DNA of 45,850 nt, from assembly GCA_022827885.1 (NCBI GenBank), contig JAJEIP010000130.1:1-45850 (forward strand). The letters are read 5' to 3'. Position 1 is the first letter of the stretch, and every line of letters begins with the position of its first letter. The DNA is from Candidatus Poribacteria bacterium. GTDB taxonomy: Bacteria; Poribacteria; WGA-4E; WGA-3G. Under the pieces are notes generated by a model that did no database searches, was not told the origin of the DNA, and was given only the letters and a program-made list of their open reading frames with translations. Positions 41,841-45,850 of the stretch are shown here, piece after piece. The position numbers and the translations under genes were made by a program.

Positions 41841-43862
41841 TCAAGCATCCTTACTACGTTGAGGTTTCTCGGCTATGGCGACGATCCCGCCCAACACCAT
41901 TACTGCAACGCCGATCCAAACAACACCGATGAGCGGATTGTAATATGCTTGAACGTTCACAACACCGCCTGTCTTAACGTCCGGAGGGATGCTGCCGAGA
42001 GCGATATAGAAGTCGTTCACCCCAAAGTGTCGGATAGCAGATTCAATAGTATCCTGTTCTCCCTGTCCGGTCTTGTAATAGAAGTGGCGTGCGGGTTCCA
42101 TCGTTCCTACCTGTTTCCCATTCTTTGCGACATCAAAAACAACGCCGGTTCTGCGATAGTTGGCGAACTCTTTCTCAAACGAATCTTTCATCGTGAGTTG
42201 AAACTGCCCAACCTCCATCGATTCCCCCATTCTCAAGCCTTTGGATTCAAGCAGAAAATAGCCTTTCGATCCCATAATACCTATATAGAGGATAACGATC
42301 CCGATATGGATGATGTACCCCCCATATCGTCTCTTATTCCGTTGGATAAGGAGATTCAAACCGTTGAGGAAGGAGGTTTCCTGCCGTTTCGCTCGGAGTT
42401 TCGCACCCCGATAAAATTCAGCGACAATTGCGACAATCACGAAGGTACTTGCGGCAACACAGAGGACCGAATAAAGCAGAGACGTCTCTTCTTTTATCAA
42501 TGCGAGAAATCCCCACGTCAATGCGCCTGCGGCTAAACCGATAACAAGGGGCCACAGAAACATCCGCTGGAAGTTGTTGACGGTAATTTTTTTCCATGAG
42601 ATAATTGGACCCGCCCCTGTGAGGAAGAGCAGTAATAACCCCGGAATAATAACGACTTGGTTAAAAAACGCTTCGGGAACAGAGGATTTTTCACCGTTAA
42701 TTGCTTCGGAGATAATCGGCCACAACGTGCCCCAGAGAATAATTAAGGTTAATCCAACAAACAGCCAATTATTCAGAACAAACGCACTTTCACGAGAGAG
42801 AAGGGATTCCAAACGGTTTGCACTTTTCAAGCGTCTCCAGCGATAGATGATGAGTCCGATGACCCCGGCAGTCGAGGCTAAAATGAAACCGAGGAAATAT
42901 CCGCCAATATCAGATTGTGCGAAGGCATGGACGGATGTGATAATTCCGCTACGCGTGATGAAGGTTCCCAAGAGCGTGAACTGGAAGGCGAGGGTAATCA
43001 GGAGGATATTCCAGAGTTTGAACATATTCCGCTTCTCTTGAATCATCACGGAATGCAAATAAGCAGTGCCGAGGAGCCACGGCATAAAAGAGGCATTTTC
43101 AACGGGATCCCACGCCCAGTAACCGCCCCAGCCGAGCTCACGATATGCCCAATTGCCACCGAGCGTGATGCCGATAGTCAAGACGATCCATGAGAAGAGG
43201 GTCCATCTACGCGAGCGGAGTATCCATTCGCTTCCAACTCTGCCGGATGCAAGTGCTCCAACGGCAAACGCGAAGGGGACCGTGAGGGCAATCCAACCGA
43301 TATATAACGTCGGGGGATGGAATGCCATACTTGGTGTCTGGAGGAGTGGGTTCATACCGGCACCATCAGGTGCCATCTGTCCATTGGGGAAGCGTGCGAG
43401 TGGGTTATAAACGCCTTCGACTAAGCCAGTGACGAGGATAATAAAAAAGAGTTGGACGACTGCGATAGGAATGAGGGCATAATCCGAGAGGGTATCATTT
43501 GTTTCTTTAGTGTGCCGGTGATTTTGCCAGATGACAACCGCGCCTGCCACAGTGAGTAACCAGAGCCAGAATAGCAGCGATCCCGACATGCGTCCCCAGA
43601 GTGCCGTGATTTTATAGAGTAGCGGTTGTGCTGCGCTTGAGACTTCAACAACATAGCGCATTGAGAAATCATCGGTTACAAAACCGTAGATTAAGGCGCC
43701 GGTTGCAATACTGACGAGAACGAAGGTGGCCAGAACAGCGTTCCTGCCACTCTGGATGGCGTTCTGATTTCGTGTGCGTAGTCCGAAGCAGAGGAAACCA
43801 ATCGCCCACAAGCCAGAAAGCACAGAGAGAAATATAGCGGCTTGTCCAATTTCCGCGGTCAT
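41841..43862 (-). CDS. ccmF: Cytochrome c haem lyase CcmF
   Basis: 673 residues, the usual length, about 14-15 membrane helices. The periplasmic WWD domain is present: ELGWGGYWAWDPVENASFMP (about 242-261). Conserved histidines near it are visible, His182 (MAFHPPTLYIGW) and His270 (AYLHSVM), with another in ITSVHAFAQSD. CcmF receives haem from CcmE and ligates it to CxxCH cysteines. AAGGAGG lies eleven bases before the ATG. It is placed between ccmE (61 bases upstream) and ccmH. Strong call. Confidence 0.96.
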   Translation of the reverse strand: MTAEIGQAAIFLSVLSGLWAIGFLCFGLRTRNQNAIQSGRNAVLATFVLVSIATGALIYGFVTDDFSMRYVVEVSSAAQPLLYKITALWGRMSGSLLFWLWLLTVAGAVVIWQNHRHTKETNDTLSDYALIPIAVVQLFFIILVTGLVEGVYNPLARFPNGQMAPDGAGMNPLLQTPSMAFHPPTLYIGWIALTVPFAFAVGALASGRVGSEWILRSRRWTLFSWIVLTIGITLGGNWAYRELGWGGYWAWDPVENASFMPWLLGTAYLHSVMIQEKRNMFKLWNILLITLAFQFTLLGTFITRSGIITSVHAFAQSDIGGYFLGFILASTAGVIGLIIYRWRRLKSANRLESLLSRESAFVLNNWLFVGLTLIILWGTLWPIISEAINGEKSSVPEAFFNQVVIIPGLLLLFLTGAGPIISWKKITVNNFQRMFLWPLVIGLAAGALTWGFLALIKEETSLLYSVLCVAASTFVIVAIVAEFYRGAKLRAKRQETSFLNGLNLLIQRNKRRYGGYIIHIGIVILYIGIMGSKGYFLLESKGLRMGESMEVGQFQLTMKDSFEKEFANYRRTGVVFDVAKNGKQVGTMEPARHFYYKTGQGEQDTIESAIRHFGVNDFYIALGSIPPDVKTGGVVNVQAYYNPLIGVVWIGVAVMVLGGIVAIAEKPQRSKDA

Positions 43863-43923
43863 TCGTTGCTGCGCCTCCTTAAAAAAGTGTTTTTGAACAT
43901 ATTGCTAAATTGTTAGGGGTCCT

Positions 43924-44385
43924 TTACTCCGAGATATACGAGGTCTCATCCGTAGGTGTCGCGCTTTCTGCTCCCTCGTATTTCGAGGCGCACTTTGTCA
44001 TGAGTTTAGATGCGACAATGAGGTTCTGCGTTGCGTCGTATTTACCTTCCACGAAAACGCTGCCGCCATCCGTAAAATTATCCGGTTTAAGCCGATCTTT
44101 GTAAATCACGTTGACTGTTGCTGCAGTTTCGCGGTCGCAGACAGCAAAGGTGAGTTTAAAATTGGCGGCATCCCATGTAGCGCTGCCTTCAGCAATGAGC
44201 CCATCAACTTGGACCTGTTGATTGTTCATTTTGTTTCCGTCTGTGACGAGTGCAGCGGGCGTGAAGTGCCGCACACTTGTCCTTTTAATTCCAACGAACA
44301 CCAAAAGTGCCATCCCGCATAGCAAGATAATGCCTGCGGCAATCACTTTAAGCCTTCTCTGTTTTCGCACTTGGACTTCCTCCAT
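43924..44385 (-). CDS. ccmE: Haem chaperone CcmE, CxxxY variant
   Basis: 153 residues: a basic N-terminus, one membrane anchor (about 12-33) and the OB-fold chaperone domain (SVRHFTPAALV..., VQVDGLIAEGSATWD, DGGSVFVEGKYDATQNLIVASKL). In most CcmE proteins the haem is bound covalently by His in an HDENY motif; here the matching position reads KCASKYEG, Cys132-x3-Tyr136. This is the CxxxY form known from some archaea, Desulfovibrio and other bacteria (variant System I). It likely starts the ccmE-F-H-I unit; the promoter region upstream (44386-44463) shows no clear box. Confidence 0.92.
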   Translation of the reverse strand: MEEVQVRKQRRLKVIAAGIILLCGMALLVFVGIKRTSVRHFTPAALVTDGNKMNNQQVQVDGLIAEGSATWDAANFKLTFAVCDRETAATVNVIYKDRLKPDNFTDGGSVFVEGKYDATQNLIVASKLMTKCASKYEGAESATPTDETSYISE

Positions 44386-44463
44386 CCATCAGAATCAGTA
44401 GAGATGATTTCTTAGTCGTAATGACGAGATGAATCCCTTTTTAAAAATAATACTTGATTTTAC

Positions 44464-44562
44464 ATGCAAAATCAAGTTAAAATGGAATTTAATTTGGAAG
44501 AGCGTGCAGAATTCCGTGTAAAAAAGCGGTTAGATGCGATGAAGGAACAGGAAAACTTATGA
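44464..44562 (+). CDS. Possible 32-residue small ORF coupled to the DapA-like gene
   Basis: ATG at 44464 (a second in-frame ATG at 44482), stop TGA at 44560-44562, which overlaps the next gene's ATG in an ATGA junction. The product is a short, strongly charged helix-like peptide (EERAEFRVKKRLDAMKEQEN), not similar to anything that I recognise. There is no clear ribosome site. It may be a leader peptide coupling translation to the aldolase gene, or chance. Found in the 173-bp gap between ccmE and the aldolase gene. Confidence 0.4.
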   Translation: MQNQVKMEFNLEERAEFRVKKRLDAMKEQENL

Positions 44563-45506
44563 AAACCGATTGGCAACATCATCCGTGGGCGGGTGTATTT
44601 CCGGCGACACTCTGTCCTTTTCATGAAGATGAATCGATTGACGAAGTCGGATTACGTCACTATATGCAGGAACTCGCGAGTGTTCCGGGGATAAAAGGCG
44701 TTGTCTGTAACGGACACACCGGCGAAATCATGTCCCTCCGCTTGCCTGAAAGACAACGCGTCACGCGAATTACGGCTCAAGCCGTTGGTGATCGAGTGAA
44801 AGTTGTTTCCGGGGTGAGTGCGGAAGGGAGCCTTCCAGCGATTGACGATGCGCTCGCGGCGAAAGAAGCCGGTGCGGATGCCATCTTGTTAATGCCGGCA
44901 CATCATTGGTTGCGTTTCGGAAGGACCCCTGAAACCGCTGTCGGTTACTTTCAAGATGTCGCTGAAGGCGCAGATATACCGATTATTGTTCACCAATATC
45001 CCGCCTGGACCAAGGCAGGCTATAGCCTTGAAGAGATGTTAGAAATGGTGAAGATCCCACAGGTGATCTGCATTAAAATGGGTACCCGCGACATGGCGCG
45101 CTGGCGGTGGGACTACGAACAACTTAAAGAAGCCGCACCGGATGTGCCTATTTTGACCTGTCATGATGAATATCTGCTTGCCTCGTTACTGGAAGGAAGC
45201 GATGGTGCCCTCATCGGGTTCGCAGGCTTTGTGCCAGAGTTGATGGTGGATGTCGTCCACGCTGCACTCAACAACGATCTTATCGGTGCACGGAAGGCAC
45301 GCAGTCAAGTAGACGCGCTGGCACGCATCGTTTATAACTTCGGTGAACCGAGCAGTGATGCCCACCAACGGATGAAGTGCGCACGCTGGTTGATGGGCAG
45401 ATTTCCGTCAATGACGATGCGCCGACCGCTCCGTCAATTGTCCACTGCCGAAGTCAATAAAATCCGAAGGCGTCTTGAAGAGACCGGCTATCAGTGCGTT
45501 CATTAA
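44559..45506 (+). CDS. DapA-family aldolase/synthase (dihydrodipicolinate synthase-like)
   Basis: 315 residues with the TIM-barrel features of the DapA/NAL family: GVVCNGHTGEIMSL (about 47-60, where the GTTGE motif reads GHTGE), the catalytic-tyrosine region IVHQYPAW and the Schiff-base lysine in VICIKMG. It would condense or cleave a 2-keto acid; with a GHTGE motif and no lysine-synthesis neighbours, a catabolic aldolase (e.g. keto-deoxy sugar acid) is more likely than DapA itself. AGGA lies six bases before the ATG. It is followed by a partial Gfo/Idh/MocA gene. Confidence 0.85.
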   Translation: MKTDWQHHPWAGVFPATLCPFHEDESIDEVGLRHYMQELASVPGIKGVVCNGHTGEIMSLRLPERQRVTRITAQAVGDRVKVVSGVSAEGSLPAIDDALAAKEAGADAILLMPAHHWLRFGRTPETAVGYFQDVAEGADIPIIVHQYPAWTKAGYSLEEMLEMVKIPQVICIKMGTRDMARWRWDYEQLKEAAPDVPILTCHDEYLLASLLEGSDGALIGFAGFVPELMVDVVHAALNNDLIGARKARSQVDALARIVYNFGEPSSDAHQRMKCARWLMGRFPSMTMRRPLRQLSTAEVNKIRRRLEETGYQCVH

Positions 45507-45551
45507 AACTGAACCTGTAATGTATGGAGGGGTTGCCTGGGTGTTTCTTCA

Positions 45552-45565
45552 AGGGCTTCCGCCCT
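45552..45565. repeat. Small palindrome AGGGC-TTCC-GCCCT
   Basis: A 5-bp stem with a TTCC loop, 46 bases after the aldolase stop. No T-tract follows. Similar in kind to the small palindromes at 7127-7191, and lies in the 161-bp gap before the last gene. Confidence 0.4.
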
Positions 45566-45667
45566 ATATGCTCAGAACCGTAGCTTGTAATGAAATGGAG
45601 AGCGGATTCGAGAAGGGAACGTGAAATCCGAAGCACACGTTGTTTAACCGCAAGGAAAAATTAAAAA

Positions 45668-45850
45668 ATGGCACGTCTAAAATACGCCTTAATTGGCCAC
45701 GGTAGACGCGGTGCAGCACTTCTATCAACAGGCGCTCTGTTAAAGGATAACTTTGTTATCGTTGCGGTGTGTGATGCGCATGCGGAATCCGCGGAAGCTG
45801 GTGCGGTGAGATTCGGCGTCAAAGCCTATACGGATGTCCGGAAAATGATC
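45668..45850 (+). CDS. Gfo/Idh/MocA-family oxidoreductase, N-terminal part (truncated by window edge)
   Basis: 61 codons are visible from the ATG at 45668, running off the right edge without a stop. The N-terminus is a Rossmann fold: YALIGHGRRGAALL (GxGxxG written as GHGRRG), then a second strand VIVAVCDAHAE and FGVKAYTDVRKMI. This matches the opening of Gfo/Idh/MocA-type NAD(P)-dependent sugar oxidoreductases. It follows the DapA-like gene, with which it may share a transcript. AAGGA lies about eleven bases upstream. Confidence 0.75.
   Translation, partial: MARLKYALIGHGRRGAALLSTGALLKDNFVIVAVCDAHAESAEAGAVRFGVKAYTDVRKMI

Overview
The window is about 46 kb of bacterial chromosome, densely coded, with roughly 42 protein genes and no rRNA, tRNA or CRISPR array that I can see. 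The mix suggests a heterotrophic bacterium of the Candidatus Poribacteria / Latescibacteria type: two phytanoyl-CoA-dioxygenase-like enzymes, an enolase-superfamily sugar-acid dehydratase, Gfo/Idh/MocA oxidoreductases, a DUF1080 protein, a DapA-like aldolase, large DUF6785-type membrane proteins, and single tnpB elements without tnpA. That placement is inference from gene content, not from a marker gene.

Layout. 1-3.7 kb: the 3' end of a DUF6785-like membrane protein, two tandem paralogous lipoprotein receptors of the Leu/Ile/Val-binding type, and an orphan adenine-type methyltransferase. 3.7-8.3 kb (minus strand): a DAO-type flavoenzyme, an unknown membrane protein, a coiled-coil protein, a PhyH dioxygenase and an enolase-superfamily enzyme. 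8.4-9.75 kb: tnpB element 1. 9.8-16 kb (minus): a DUF1854 protein next to an ABC exporter with unusual N-terminal domains, then cupin, SDR and NhaC-type antiporter genes. 16.2-18.6 kb: ribokinase, then tnpB element 2. 18.6-22.7 kb: a 20-plus-repeat TPR protein, a biotin ligase lacking its C-terminal domain, and DUF523. 22.7-24.7 kb (minus): trpD-trpC with a clear promoter. 24.8-31.9 kb: GNAT, full-length DUF6785, PhyH, a multihaem cytochrome c, DUF1080, Gfo/Idh/MocA and a DUF5069-like gene. 32-44.4 kb (minus): a long run of core genes, read in the order ccmE, ccmF, ccmH-like, ccmI-like, an Ig/CarboxypepD-like membrane protein, two HEAT proteins, korA, korB, ccmA, ccmB, eno, ftsB. 44.4-45.85 kb: a tiny ORF coupled to a DapA-like aldolase, and the start of another Gfo/Idh/MocA gene.

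How they work together. The Ccm genes (A, B, E, F, an H-like and an I-like protein) form a System I cytochrome c maturation set, and the multihaem cytochrome at 28.3-29.2 kb is a likely client. CcmE carries Cys-x3-Tyr in place of the usual haem-binding His, which is the variant System I. ccmC and ccmG are not in the window. KorAB (2-oxoacid:ferredoxin oxidoreductase) and enolase are central carbon metabolism. The dioxygenases, dehydratase, DUF1080, aldolase and oxidoreductases look like carbohydrate or organic-acid catabolism.

Most interesting signal. Both tnpB genes are preceded by the same compact leader. It has an extended -10 promoter whose predicted start falls on the first base of an outer helix, then helices A, B and C arranged so that A and B cross (a pseudoknot). 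The helices of the two copies differ in sequence but keep pairing through compensatory changes, while the last bases before the start codon are nearly invariant. This points to a selected RNA (or single-stranded DNA) structure at the 5' side of tnpB, separate from the expected omega RNA at the 3' side, which is also visible in both copies.
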